Below, one piece after another: positions 47,230-56,466 of a DNA stretch of 61,595 nucleotides. The stretch's first letter is position 1; the number at the start of each line of letters is the position of its first letter. The DNA is taken from assembly GCF_900155555.1 (NCBI RefSeq), contig NZ_FUHN01000007.1, positions 555,055 through 616,649 on the forward strand, read 5' to 3'. The stretch is from Mobilibacterium timonense (GTDB lineage: Bacteria > Bacillota > Clostridia > Peptostreptococcales > Anaerovoracaceae). Both the position numbers and the translations under genes were made by a program. Below the pieces are notes generated by a model. It was given only the letters and a program-made list of their open reading frames with translations. It ran no database searches and was not told where the DNA came from.

Positions 47230-48075
47230 TTATCTCAGATACTCGTCGAACCTGCTGTCAAAATATATCTCCTTGAGGTAGAGCCCCTGCGGCGGAGCGG
47301 TGAACCCGGCCTGAGCCCTGCTCCTGCTCTCTATCGTATCCTTCAGACTCTCAGGAGTCCTTTTTCCAAGCCCCACCTCTACGAGCGTTCCCGTAATGAT
47401 CCGCACCATGTTATACAAAAAACCGTCTCCCGTGACCTCTATAGCCACGGTCCTGCCTCCGGGCGTAAAAGTCTCGGGGTCGGGAAGAGAGCAGCCCCAC
47501 TGGCGCTCTTCGATGGAAATGCGGCTCACCGTGCGGACGGTGGATTCTCTCGGGATGCCACCCGCGGATTCAAAGCATTTGAAGTCGTGGGTCCCCTGAA
47601 TGAGCTCTGCAGCCTGCCTCATGGCGTCCAGATCCAGCTCCTCGTTGAACAGGAATGCCTGGTTCCTCCGGAAGAGGCTCCCGGTCGAATCTATGAGGTA
47701 CCTGTAGGTCTTTCCCCTGCAGGAAAACCTGGCATGAAAGTCCTCAGGCATCTCCCTGGCCTCGAGGATCTGTATACCACCGTTTCTGTTTGGCCGGCCG
47801 TTTCCCGCAGAACCGAACCTCCTGTTCAGTATCTGGGGGATCTTGTCCACAGGGATGTTTTTGTCCCACTTGAATGAGGCGCACTGCCCCAAGGCGTGCA
47901 CCCCGCTGTCCGTACGGCTGGTCCCGTTGATAGTCACAGGTTCTCCTGCCAGATAGCTCAGGACCTCCTCTATGCTCCCCTGAACGGTGGGAGCATCCGG
48001 CTGGCGCTGCCATCCACAGTAATCCGTGCCGTCGTATTTGATCTTCAACAATATGTTGTGCTCTGTCTCACTCAT
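47230..48075 (-). CDS. truA: tRNA pseudouridine(38-40) synthase TruA
   Basis: The 281-residue protein has ILLKIKYDGTDYCGWQRQ at the start and GTSRTDSGVHALGQ near residue 57, which contains the catalytic Asp. It modifies the tRNA anticodon arm. The ATG at 48075 has almost no ribosome site, but TATAAT lies 7 bases upstream, so the mRNA may be leaderless. It is just downstream of the terminator that closes the hyp operon. Confidence 0.93.
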   Translation of the reverse strand: MSETEHNILLKIKYDGTDYCGWQRQPDAPTVQGSIEEVLSYLAGEPVTINGTSRTDSGVHALGQCASFKWDKNIPVDKIPQILNRRFGSAGNGRPNRNGGIQILEAREMPEDFHARFSCRGKTYRYLIDSTGSLFRRNQAFLFNEELDLDAMRQAAELIQGTHDFKCFESAGGIPRESTVRTVSRISIEERQWGCSLPDPETFTPGGRTVAIEVTGDGFLYNMVRIITGTLVEVGLGKRTPESLKDTIESRSRAQAGFTAPPQGLYLKEIYFDSRFDEYLR

Positions 48076-48092
48076 AGGCCATATTATACATG

Positions 48093-48130
48093 AAAAGCCC
48101 CGGGATTGGAAAATGTCCGGATCCCGGGGC
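48093..48130 (-). terminator. Intrinsic terminator of the nitrogenase-like/hyp operon
   Basis: On the minus strand GCCCCGGGAT pairs with ATCCCGGGGC in a 10-bp stem with a 14-base loop, followed by TTTTC. It lies 25 bp after the hypE stop and marks the end of the leftward operon. Confidence 0.88.
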
Positions 48131-48155
48131 GGCAAATGTCTATTGTGAGCTTGTT

Positions 48156-49160
48156 CTAGCATATCCTCGGAAGGAGCTCTCCTGTAGGCTGAGGCAGTAC
48201 GGTCTCAGTCCCCAGTTCAGTTATGAGAGTTACTACTCCAGAGTGTTCCTCTGTAACTGTACCGATGTCCGCAGCATTCTCTGTGTGCTTACATCCGTGG
48301 AGAATGTCGAGCACTCCCTCTGCGTCCTCTTCAGGGACGAACATCACCAGTCTGCCCTCGCAGGCGAGGTAGAGCGGATCCAGCCCCAGCATGCCGCAGA
48401 CGCCTGCCACCTGCGGATCCACAGGAACTGAGGAGGAATCGAGCCTCACTCCCACTCCGCTCTGGTCAGCGATCTCATACAGGACAGTTCCCACTCCGCC
48501 CCTGGTGGCGTCTCTGATGACGTGGACGCCCGGATAAGTGCTGAGCACCTTGTGAACAGGTTCCCACAGTGGAGCGCAGTCGCTGGTGACATGGGCCTCC
48601 ATGCCGTAGTCGTCCCTCTCAAGAAGGATGGCGGTCCCGTGACGTCCCACGTCTCCCGTGACGATCACCCTGTCTCCCGGCCTGGCATTGGCTCCTGCCG
48701 GCGAAACACCTGGCATCAGCTCCCCCACTCCGGTGGTGGTGATGAAGATGCCATCTACCTGTCCCTTACCTGCCACCTTTGTGTCTCCGGAGACTATGTG
48801 GACTCCTGCCTCTGCGGCGGTCTCCGCCATGGACTTAACTATGAGGTCCAGCTTTTCCACCGGAAAGCCCTCCTCGATGACACAGGCGCAGGAGATGTAA
48901 AGCGGCTTTGCCCCCATGCAGGACAGGTCGTTCACGGTCCCGCAGATGCTCAGTTTCCCTATGTTGCCTCCCGGAAATTCCCTTGGTGAGACGATGAAGC
49001 CGTCAGTGGACATCGCCATGGCCCCCGCCGGAGGAGCGAGCACAGCCGCGTCATCCGCTGTAAGATACGGGCTGTCGAAGTATTTCTTGAAAATGCCGTT
49101 GATCAGCTGAGAAGTCTGCTTTCCTCCGGCTCCATGAGCCATGGTGATGAATTCTTCCAT
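48156..49160 (-). CDS. hypE: Hydrogenase maturation protein HypE
   Basis: The 334-residue protein is the PurM-like enzyme that dehydrates a carbamoyl group on its C-terminal Cys to a thiocyanate, the cyanide donor for Fe(CN)2CO. The sequence ends LLPRIC, so the essential C-terminal Cys is present. MAHGAGGKQTSQLI at the start and SGDTKVAGKGQVDGIFITTTGVG in the middle are family motifs. ATG at 49160 is chosen with GCAGGAGATTCC upstream. It is the last gene of the operon that starts with a NifH-like gene. Confidence 0.96.
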   Translation of the reverse strand: MEEFITMAHGAGGKQTSQLINGIFKKYFDSPYLTADDAAVLAPPAGAMAMSTDGFIVSPREFPGGNIGKLSICGTVNDLSCMGAKPLYISCACVIEEGFPVEKLDLIVKSMAETAAEAGVHIVSGDTKVAGKGQVDGIFITTTGVGELMPGVSPAGANARPGDRVIVTGDVGRHGTAILLERDDYGMEAHVTSDCAPLWEPVHKVLSTYPGVHVIRDATRGGVGTVLYEIADQSGVGVRLDSSSVPVDPQVAGVCGMLGLDPLYLACEGRLVMFVPEEDAEGVLDILHGCKHTENAADIGTVTEEHSGVVTLITELGTETVLPQPTGELLPRIC

Positions 49161-49233
49161 TGGAATCTCCTGCCTTTCTTTCACCTTTTATCGATCTCAT
49201 GGCTGACCTTCCGGCCAGCCACCTTGATCTTCT

Positions 49234-50310
49234 TTATTTCCTGATAAGCTCAAGAGAGCCGTATTTGTAGTATGCTGAGCACGTCCCTTCTCCCGACACC
49301 ATACATGCACCCACCGGGTGCTCCGGCGTGCAGGCCCTGCCGTACAGCGGGCAATCGTACGGCTTGATCTCCCCAAGGAGGATCTCTCCGCACCTGCATC
49401 CCGGGCTTCCCTTCGCGGTCATCTTCGGTATCTGGAATTTCTTTCTCGCGTCGTATCCGCTGAACTCATCGCGGAGCCTCATGCCGGAGTCCGGTATGAC
49501 TCCCAGGCCTCTCCACTCGGCATCGCAGGGCTCCATCACCCTGCCGACGATCTCCCTGGAAGGTCTGCTTCCCTCCTCCGTGACGACCCTCGGATAGCAG
49601 TTCTCTGCGAAAGGCTTCCCTTCCCCCAGCTTTACTATGATAGTAGCAAGGGCGGTGAGTATCTCGCTGGCGGTGAAACCCGTCACGGCGCCGGAGATGC
49701 CGTAGTCCCTGGCAAGCTCCCTGTACACCCCCATGCCGGTCATGGTGCTCACGTGACCCGGATACATGTAGGCGTCAGCACTCGTCCTCAGCTGGATATA
49801 CGCGCTTCTCATGGTCTTGTTGGCCGTTAAAAGGGAAAAGTTTTTTATTTCCTTTTTTGCGGCGTTCTCAACGGCTATGCATGCACCGGGAGTGGTGGTC
49901 TCAAAGCCCACCGCAAGGAAAACGACTTCCCTGTCAGGGTACTTTTCTGCGATCTCCAGCGCGTCCAGCGGGGAATAAACGGTCCTGACCTGTGCTCCCT
50001 TTGCCCTGGCCTGCCACAGGCTCATCTCAGAACCGGGCACCCGGACCAGATCTCCGAAAGTGCATATCACCGCATTCTTTTCCATTGCAAGGTATACCGC
50101 CTCGTCCATAAAGGACATCGGCGTCACGCACACGGGACATCCCGGCCCTGAGATCAGCTGTATGTTCTCCGGTAAAAGCGCTCTTATCCCCAGGCGGAAG
50201 ATCTCGTGGGTATGGGTGCCGCAGACTTCCATGATGCGTATGTCCGGACCGTCGTAGTTCTCGACGATGTCCCTGGCCCTGTCGATCGCACTTTTTCTGT
50301 TCTCTTCCAT
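49234..50310 (-). CDS. hypD: Hydrogenase maturation protein HypD
   Basis: The 358-residue protein is the Fe-S scaffold on which HypC and HypD assemble Fe(CN)2CO. Conserved cysteines are Cys30 in EVCGTHTHE, Cys58 and Cys61 in GPGCPVC, and the [4Fe-4S] set in the C-terminal third (GCRCGEI, DCPLYGRAC and GACMVSGEGTCSAYY). All are present. ATG at 50310 follows AAGAGGAACG. It lies 29 bp after hypC. Confidence 0.97.
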   Translation of the reverse strand: MEENRKSAIDRARDIVENYDGPDIRIMEVCGTHTHEIFRLGIRALLPENIQLISGPGCPVCVTPMSFMDEAVYLAMEKNAVICTFGDLVRVPGSEMSLWQARAKGAQVRTVYSPLDALEIAEKYPDREVVFLAVGFETTTPGACIAVENAAKKEIKNFSLLTANKTMRSAYIQLRTSADAYMYPGHVSTMTGMGVYRELARDYGISGAVTGFTASEILTALATIIVKLGEGKPFAENCYPRVVTEEGSRPSREIVGRVMEPCDAEWRGLGVIPDSGMRLRDEFSGYDARKKFQIPKMTAKGSPGCRCGEILLGEIKPYDCPLYGRACTPEHPVGACMVSGEGTCSAYYKYGSLELIRK

Positions 50311-50339
50311 TGCGTTCCTCTTGTTATCAGTATAGGTTC

Positions 50340-50549
50340 CTAATTCAGACCCGCCATGACCTGCTCGGCCTCGTCACCGTCGTCGGATCCGATCTTCGCG
50401 ATGGCAAGCCCCGCGTGTACCATAACGTAGTCACCCGGGTTCAGGTCCTCCACGAGCTCGGCCGAGATGGTCCTCTTCACTCCAGAAGCGTCTACCACGG
50501 CCATGCCGTCCCTGACTTCAGCGACCTTTGCTGGCAATCCTACGCACAT
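50340..50549 (-). CDS. hypC: Hydrogenase maturation chaperone HypC
   Basis: The 69-residue protein begins MCVGLPAKV, with the invariant Cys2 that carries iron to HypD, and has GDYVMVHAGLAIAKI with the conserved His45. It shuttles the Fe(CN)2CO group between HypD and the target protein. Only one HypC/HybG-type chaperone is seen. ATG at 50549 follows AGGAGGCAGTGAA, and the gene lies 48 bp after hypF. Confidence 0.96.
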   Translation of the reverse strand: MCVGLPAKVAEVRDGMAVVDASGVKRTISAELVEDLNPGDYVMVHAGLAIAKIGSDDGDEAEQVMAGLN

Positions 50550-50597
50550 TTCACTGCCTCCTCTTATTATCTTCTTCCTATTCCCGCATCTATTATA

Positions 50598-53048
50598 TTA
50601 CTTATCCGAAATCCTGTCCTGTTCCTCCAGGCGGTACATGGCGATGGCCGCCTGTCCCAGGGCGATGCCTCCATCGTTCGGCGGCACCTGGGAGTGGAGC
50701 AGCACGCGGAATCCCTCGCTCTTCAAGCCACTGTCCAGCATTTCCACCAGGAGGAGATTCTGCATCACTCCCCCGCTGAGGGCAATGGTGTTCAGGCCTG
50801 TGCTCTCCCTCGCCCGCAGGCATCCATCGATGGTCATTTCGGCGAGGAGCCTGTGGAACACGAAACCCAGACTGCCCTTCATTTCCTCCGCAAGGCCGCC
50901 TGACTGAGACGTCTCGGCAAGGACTTTTTCCCCGATCCACCGGAACAGCGCGTCGGTCCTGAGCTGAAAGAACTCCTGCGGACCTTCCGGCTCATCTGTC
51001 TCTGTGATCCTCAGCAGTCCTCCGGTCTCTTCCAGATACTTACGACACTCCTCCGCCAGCAACGCTGCCTGAGCGGAACTCCGGGCTTTTTCCCCTTGAA
51101 ACTGCAGCGCCATGGATGCCTGTCCCTCAAACGTGGACCTCTGGCATATCCCAAGCACCGCGCTCACGGCGTCGAAGAGCCTGCCGCAGCTGGTGGACTT
51201 TATCGCATTGATATTATTCTTTTTCATCATGGCGATGGCACGTCTGCCCGGCCCGTCTCCCAGGTCCAGGTCCTCGGCCAGGTCCGGTCCCATGGACGCG
51301 GCGATGCGCCAGCCCTCTCTCGAGGCCACATCACCGCCGGCATGGATGAACGGAGTTATGGAACCGATGCGCCTGAATCCGTCAAAGTCGGCGATCATGA
51401 ACTCTCCGCCCCAGATGGTGCCGTCCGTACCATAGCCGGTACCGTCGAATGACACCCCTATGACATTGTCAGTATACTCGTTTTCCGCCATGCAGGAAGC
51501 CACGTGGGCGTAGTGGTGCTGGACCTTCAGGAGCTGCAGGCCTTCGCCCGTCTCGCGAGCCAGCTTTTCACCGACCTCTCCCGTGTGATACCCGGGATGG
51601 AGGTCGCACACGACCGCCTCAGGCTCTATCTCCAGCAGGCGTTTCATTCTCTCCACCGCCGCCTCAAGGGCTCTTATGCTCCGGATGTCCGCCATGTCCC
51701 CGATATAGGGCGACATGTAGTACATGTCTTCCTTTGCCAGACAGAACGTGTTCTTGAGTTCGCCTCCCACGGCCAGCACCGAATGATGGATCTCACTGGG
51801 CATGATCACCGGAAGCGGGGCGTAGCCCCTGGACCGGCGGATCATGTAAGGCCTGCCCACGTAAAAGGACATCACGGTGTCGTCCGCCCTTATCCTTATC
51901 TTTCTGTTGTTTGAAAGGATCTGGTCGCAGAGGGGTGCCAGGAACTTCACGGCCTCCTGGTCGTCCATGGTGATCGGCGCACCTGAAGGATTTCCGCTGG
52001 TCATGATCAGCACATCCGTCATGTCCTCCCCGTCCGGATACTTGAAAAGCAGCATTTGCACGGGTGCGTAAGGAAGCATCACCCCTATGTTCGGATTGCC
52101 CGGTGCAGCGGCAGGAACCACCAGTCCGCCTTTTTTCTTCTCGAGAAGGAGGATCGGCTTCTGCGGTCCGGTTAGAAGGCCCTCCTCTTCCGGCGTGAAC
52201 AGGCACTCTCTGGCCACCGTGTCCAGGTCTCTCATCATCACTGCAAAAGGCTTTGCGTCCCTGTGCTTCAGCCTGCGAAGCCTCTGCACGGCTGCCTCAT
52301 CTCTCGCATCGCAGCAGAGGTGAAAACCTCCGATGCCTTTTACGGCCAGTATTCCTCCCTGTCTGATCACCTGCCGGGCCCTTATAATTGGTTCCCTGTT
52401 CCCCCTGCATAGCTGTTCTCCGTGCTCTCCCAGAATATACAGCTCCGGGCCGCACTCGTTGCAGCATACAGGCTGAGCATGATACCGCCTGGTGGACTGA
52501 TGGGTGTACTCGTAGCTGCAGTCCGGGCACATGGGGAACTCACCCATGCTGGTCCTCTCCCTGTCGTAGGGCATGGAGTCCAATATGGTGAGCCTCGGGC
52601 CGCAGGCGGTACAATTTATAAAAGGATGCAGGTACCGGCGGTCCTTCGGATCGAAAAGCTCACTTTCGCACTGAGGGCATGTGGCGATGTCCGGTGAGAC
52701 GAACACCAGGCCCTGATCCTTGCGGCTTTCGATTATGTGGAACCCCCTGTCCGGATCGCCCGGGTCGATCGGCCCGCAGGATCCCTCAGGGATCTCTTCC
52801 TCATCCATATCACGGGTCTTGAGCTTGAGGATCACCGACCTGTCCGGCGCCTTTTCCCGCAGATCTCCGAGAAAGAGTCCCATGGACTCCTCGTCTCCCA
52901 GAGCCCGGATCTCCACGTAGGAGCCGCGGTTGCACACGGTGCCCCGGATGCCCCTGTCTCTGGCCACGGTGGCCACGAATGGCCGGAACCCCACGCCCTG
53001 TACGATGCCGAATATTTTTATGAGAAGTCTTTTTTCACCGTCTGTCAT
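50598..53048 (-). CDS. hypF: Carbamoyltransferase HypF
   Basis: The 816-residue protein uses carbamoyl phosphate and ATP to carbamoylate HypE. It has an N-terminal acylphosphatase domain (GIVQGVGFRPF, Arg22), two zinc fingers with Cys124/127/146/149 and Cys174/177/196/199, a YrdC-like domain (about 215-390) and a Kae1-like domain with VQHHYAH and VSFDGTGYGTDGT. All parts are intact. Its ATG overlaps the TGA of the NifD/NifK-like fusion gene (ATGA), so the two are translationally coupled, which is the strongest link between the hyp genes and the nitrogenase-like genes. Confidence 0.96.
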   Translation of the reverse strand: MTDGEKRLLIKIFGIVQGVGFRPFVATVARDRGIRGTVCNRGSYVEIRALGDEESMGLFLGDLREKAPDRSVILKLKTRDMDEEEIPEGSCGPIDPGDPDRGFHIIESRKDQGLVFVSPDIATCPQCESELFDPKDRRYLHPFINCTACGPRLTILDSMPYDRERTSMGEFPMCPDCSYEYTHQSTRRYHAQPVCCNECGPELYILGEHGEQLCRGNREPIIRARQVIRQGGILAVKGIGGFHLCCDARDEAAVQRLRRLKHRDAKPFAVMMRDLDTVARECLFTPEEEGLLTGPQKPILLLEKKKGGLVVPAAAPGNPNIGVMLPYAPVQMLLFKYPDGEDMTDVLIMTSGNPSGAPITMDDQEAVKFLAPLCDQILSNNRKIRIRADDTVMSFYVGRPYMIRRSRGYAPLPVIMPSEIHHSVLAVGGELKNTFCLAKEDMYYMSPYIGDMADIRSIRALEAAVERMKRLLEIEPEAVVCDLHPGYHTGEVGEKLARETGEGLQLLKVQHHYAHVASCMAENEYTDNVIGVSFDGTGYGTDGTIWGGEFMIADFDGFRRIGSITPFIHAGGDVASREGWRIAASMGPDLAEDLDLGDGPGRRAIAMMKKNNINAIKSTSCGRLFDAVSAVLGICQRSTFEGQASMALQFQGEKARSSAQAALLAEECRKYLEETGGLLRITETDEPEGPQEFFQLRTDALFRWIGEKVLAETSQSGGLAEEMKGSLGFVFHRLLAEMTIDGCLRARESTGLNTIALSGGVMQNLLLVEMLDSGLKSEGFRVLLHSQVPPNDGGIALGQAAIAMYRLEEQDRISDK

Positions 53049-55588
53049 ATCTCAACACCAGCTCTGCGCCAGAAGTCGTCCTCCGTTTTTATCCCCGCCA
53101 GCTCTCCCGACGCCACGTAGTGTGGAAGCTCCAGGTATCTGCCATTCCATCCCGGGATGGCCCTCTTGTAGACAGGATCTCCCAGGACCACGTCGTACCT
53201 CCCTCCGAAGACCGTCTTCGTAAGGTCGCATTCCTCACGGATAACGTGATCATCTTTTTCCATGAATTCCTTCCTGGCCATGAACCATGTGGCGACGTCC
53301 ACGGAAGCACCCTCTCCGAGCGCCCCACGGACGATCTCCCTCATGGAATTCGCAAAAAACTGCTGGTGGATGATCAGGACGCGGGTGCCCTTAGGGATGG
53401 CCTCCAGCTTCCGGCAGAGTTCCTGCGCTCGCCTCTCCTCGATCGGATATCCCACCGTGATCGGAATTCCGAACCTGTCCTCCAGGTACCTCGCCGGCTT
53501 GAGCCCGGACGGGGACACCACGGCGATGCGGTCCAGCGTGCCGGCCCTTCTCAGGTCTTCAAGGGAGTCCCCCCTGCCAAAGACCACACACTCCCCGCCA
53601 TCCGGGAGAAGGCCCTTTTCCCTGAAAGCGACCTCCAGTGCTTCCGGGCTGTCCAGCGCCGGAATGTCGAGAGGCGTGGCCCCCAGAACGCCCAGGCGGT
53701 GCCTCACTGCGGAGCCATCTTCCTCCAGCTCGTCAGGATCAACGGTGAATGTTTTTATTAGCTGCATGTATGCCTTTTCCTGGCCCTTGTCGTATAGCTC
53801 CAGGCCGTTGGTCTCCACAGGCACCACCGGGATGCCGAAGTCCCTCTCCATGAGCTTCTTGAGTGCCCTGTAATCCGTGGCGATGACCGACGGCACCGGG
53901 GTGCCCGTGAGCGCCACGAACCTGGCGTCTGTCTTCTTAAGTGCCTTGCCCGTCTTCTCTATCAGGAGCTGATCCCGGCCGAGTATGGCGTCGAGATCCC
54001 TCAGCCCGGCGCTGAAAACGTCTGACTGCCGGCCGAGCCACCGCGGCTCATCGTAGCCGCAGACATTTCCCACGCAGCCGCCTGCGTCCATTATTATCTG
54101 AAGGCCACCGTATTCATAGAGGACAGAACTCGCGCCGCTCTGGTCCGGTGTGAACGGCGACATGAAGAGCCTCATGCCCTTCGGCAGCTTTTCCTCCGGG
54201 TCCAGATACGGATCGTATGAAGAAGGAGGGATGTCCTTCCCCTGGAGCTCTTCGTCCCAGATGACGTTGGTCTCTTTCTTCCATTCTCCGGCCAGGGCTC
54301 TTCTTATCTCTCTCGAAAAAGAGATGAATCCCGTGTATCCGAATGGCTGCGCCTCGGAGTCCCAGGGGATGTTAGGCGTGTCGGGGAAGTAGTATACCGC
54401 ATCCCTTCCGATGGTCAGATCCGCCTTCTCTTCCCCACGGTAGTTCACCATGGAGGGATCCAGCGCGGCGTAAAATCTCACGTCCGGATCAAGCTCTCCC
54501 AGCTCTTTGATATAAGGAAAGTCTTCGGCCGCAGGGTTGGCGAACACGCTGCTCACCCTGATACCAAGTCTCGTCAGGGCGAGGGCCATCTCAGCAGGAC
54601 TTCCGTCCACCACCTGCCCGATGGCTATCGACTTCCCTCTGCATGCTTCCTTGAGCTTCTCCGTCTCCTCACTGGCCTGAACCTCCCACTTTTCCAGGTC
54701 CACCTCTGCACCAAGTGCCCTGGCAAGGCCTCTGTACTGTTTTCCTATCCTGTCCGTCTCGTATACCCTGGACATCTCGACGAAGGGCATCCCCAGCCTC
54801 TCCTGAAGACCGGCCGCGGCCTTTCTGCCCTCAGGATGGAGGAGTATGTTGAAGTTTGCTGCGCCCATCTGGAGGAACTCGTCCAGTGTCTCGCAATCCG
54901 AGACCTGCCTGACGTCAGTGATACCCATCTGGCCCAGGACGTCGTACAGCTCGCTGTCCTTGTCCATCGAGGAAAAGAACCCCAGCAGGTTCACCATTCG
55001 CGACTTCACGGGGAGCCTCTCCAGCAGACCGTAGATGCTCTCTCTCACCGCCACCATTGGAGGGTTCTTCCCCTCTCTTGTGAGGGCGTACATATACGTC
55101 GGCACCACCCTGACTCCGGTGGTCTCCTCGGCCTTGCGGCACACTCTCTCCAAGTCCGTCCCGAGAAGAGCGTCAACACAGGTGATACATATCACGACCA
55201 CCTTCGGGTCCTGCCCCCTGGATCGACAGACCTTGAGTATCTCTCTGATGACGGCGGGTATGTCGGTGAGATGGCGGCCTGTGACCAGGTCGTTCTCGTC
55301 CATCTCGAGGAAAAAGGTCCTGTGGCTGTATCCTCCCATGTCTCCCAGGATCGTGGTGTTCCGCCCGCAGCAGGCCGGGGCCACCAGGAGCATCACAGAC
55401 TCAGGTATCACCAGCCCCGCTCTCTTGACTCCGAATCCCTGGGCTCCAGGAGAGTTGTAGGACAGAGTTGCAGGCGAAGAGTAGATGAGCCCCTTTCCGC
55501 TCACCATCTCCTCAGGCATTCCACCCGGCCCAGATCCGGCCAGCTCTCCGGCCGTGATGTAAAACGCTTCTCTAGTTTTTCCAGACAT
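53045..55588 (-). CDS. Nitrogenase component 1-like protein, natural NifD-like/NifK-like fusion
   Basis: The 847-residue protein is two component 1 domains in one chain. Residues 1 to about 465 align without gaps over long stretches with the D-like protein at 57625-58962, and about 472-847 with the K-like protein at 58994-60412. Candidate cluster ligands are Ser46, Cys74 and Cys137 (in ICITCVDALLGTD) in the first half and Cys505 in DAGGCVGN in the second half; Cys73 is an extra. The residue that aligns with Cys234 of the separate D-like protein is Leu. I chose the ATG at 55588 with CGGGAGA upstream. It follows the NifH-like gene by 48 bp and overlaps hypF. Its substrate is unknown, and it is not a nitrogen-fixing NifDK. 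Confidence 0.88.
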   Translation of the reverse strand: MSGKTREAFYITAGELAGSGPGGMPEEMVSGKGLIYSSPATLSYNSPGAQGFGVKRAGLVIPESVMLLVAPACCGRNTTILGDMGGYSHRTFFLEMDENDLVTGRHLTDIPAVIREILKVCRSRGQDPKVVVICITCVDALLGTDLERVCRKAEETTGVRVVPTYMYALTREGKNPPMVAVRESIYGLLERLPVKSRMVNLLGFFSSMDKDSELYDVLGQMGITDVRQVSDCETLDEFLQMGAANFNILLHPEGRKAAAGLQERLGMPFVEMSRVYETDRIGKQYRGLARALGAEVDLEKWEVQASEETEKLKEACRGKSIAIGQVVDGSPAEMALALTRLGIRVSSVFANPAAEDFPYIKELGELDPDVRFYAALDPSMVNYRGEEKADLTIGRDAVYYFPDTPNIPWDSEAQPFGYTGFISFSREIRRALAGEWKKETNVIWDEELQGKDIPPSSYDPYLDPEEKLPKGMRLFMSPFTPDQSGASSVLYEYGGLQIIMDAGGCVGNVCGYDEPRWLGRQSDVFSAGLRDLDAILGRDQLLIEKTGKALKKTDARFVALTGTPVPSVIATDYRALKKLMERDFGIPVVPVETNGLELYDKGQEKAYMQLIKTFTVDPDELEEDGSAVRHRLGVLGATPLDIPALDSPEALEVAFREKGLLPDGGECVVFGRGDSLEDLRRAGTLDRIAVVSPSGLKPARYLEDRFGIPITVGYPIEERRAQELCRKLEAIPKGTRVLIIHQQFFANSMREIVRGALGEGASVDVATWFMARKEFMEKDDHVIREECDLTKTVFGGRYDVVLGDPVYKRAIPGWNGRYLELPHYVASGELAGIKTEDDFWRRAGVEI

Positions 55589-55636
55589 AGGACGATCTCC
55601 CGAAATCATTCAAACCGGCCGCCTTTGCCTGCGGCA

Positions 55637-56404
55637 CTACTCATTCTCCCGACATTCGTGGTCCTTGAGCACCCTGTCGGCCAGGGCGAAGAAGGCGCCT
55701 GCTATCTCCGAGTCCGGAGCGCCCTCCACCACGGTCATGCCCTTATCCTCGAACTCCAGGATCTCCCTGCTCCTCGGTATCTCTCCTACCACGGGAATAC
55801 CTGCGTTCTCCGCGAACTCCAGCACCTTCGCCTCTTCGTTCTCCACGTTCCTGTGGTTGAACACTATTCCCCTCACCTTGGCGTAACCTCTGTCGGCGAA
55901 ATTGTCCACCGCAGTCTTGATGTTGTTTGCGGCATACAGTGCCATCTTCTCTCCCGAAGTGACGATCAGGATGTCCTCTGCGTACCCTTCTCTGATGGGT
56001 GCCGCAAAGCCTCCGCAGACCACGTCACCGAGCACGTCGTAGAGCACTATGTCAGGCTGGAACTTCTCGAAGACCCTCAGGTCGTCCAGCAGGTTGAATG
56101 TGGCGATGATGCCCCTTCCCGCACAGCCGATCCCCGGCGTAGGGCCGCCCGCCTCGACGCAGTAGACACCTCCGAAGCCCTGACGGATGATATCGTCTAT
56201 ACCAGGCTCCTCGTCGTACTCCCTCATGTAGTTCATAACAGGGGTCACCGGATCTCCGTGAAGGAGGTTTATGGTGGAATCAGCCTTAGGGTCGCAGCCT
56301 ATCTGCATGACCTTATATCCCTTGAGGGCAAAGGCCGCGGCCAGATTGCTGGTGACAGTGGATTTGCCTATTCCGCCCTTGCCGTAAACAGCCAGCTTTA
56401 TCAT
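55637..56404 (-). CDS. NifH-like ATP-dependent reductase (copy 1)
   Basis: The 255-residue protein is a P-loop Fe-S ATPase of the NifH/BchL/CfbC family. [10 protein letters not shown] at residues 7-16 is the P-loop; Cys94 (GIGCAGRG) and Cys130 (DVVCGGF) should hold a [4Fe-4S] cluster between two subunits. It passes low-potential electrons to a component 1 partner, here most likely the fusion protein encoded next. The ATG at 56404 follows GAGGAGAGGAAG; an in-frame ATG 51 bases upstream lies inside the leader hairpin and is rejected. It is the first gene of the leftward operon. Confidence 0.93.
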   Translation of the reverse strand: MIKLAVYGKGGIGKSTVTSNLAAAFALKGYKVMQIGCDPKADSTINLLHGDPVTPVMNYMREYDEEPGIDDIIRQGFGGVYCVEAGGPTPGIGCAGRGIIATFNLLDDLRVFEKFQPDIVLYDVLGDVVCGGFAAPIREGYAEDILIVTSGEKMALYAANNIKTAVDNFADRGYAKVRGIVFNHRNVENEEAKVLEFAENAGIPVVGEIPRSREILEFEDKGMTVVEGAPDSEIAGAFFALADRVLKDHECRENE

Positions 56405-56437
56405 GTTCTCTTCCTCTCCTCGCATGCCAGACATATC

Positions 56438-56466
56438 AAAAACGGCGGCTTCCATGGGAAGCCGCC
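56438..56466 (-). terminator. Terminator hairpin in the leader of the leftward operon
   Basis: On the minus strand GGCGGCTTCC and GGAAGCCGCC form a perfect 10-bp stem with a 3-base loop, followed by GTTTTTG, only about 34 bases before the ATG at 56404. No gene lies between it and the divergent promoter, so it looks like an attenuator for the operon. Confidence 0.75.
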
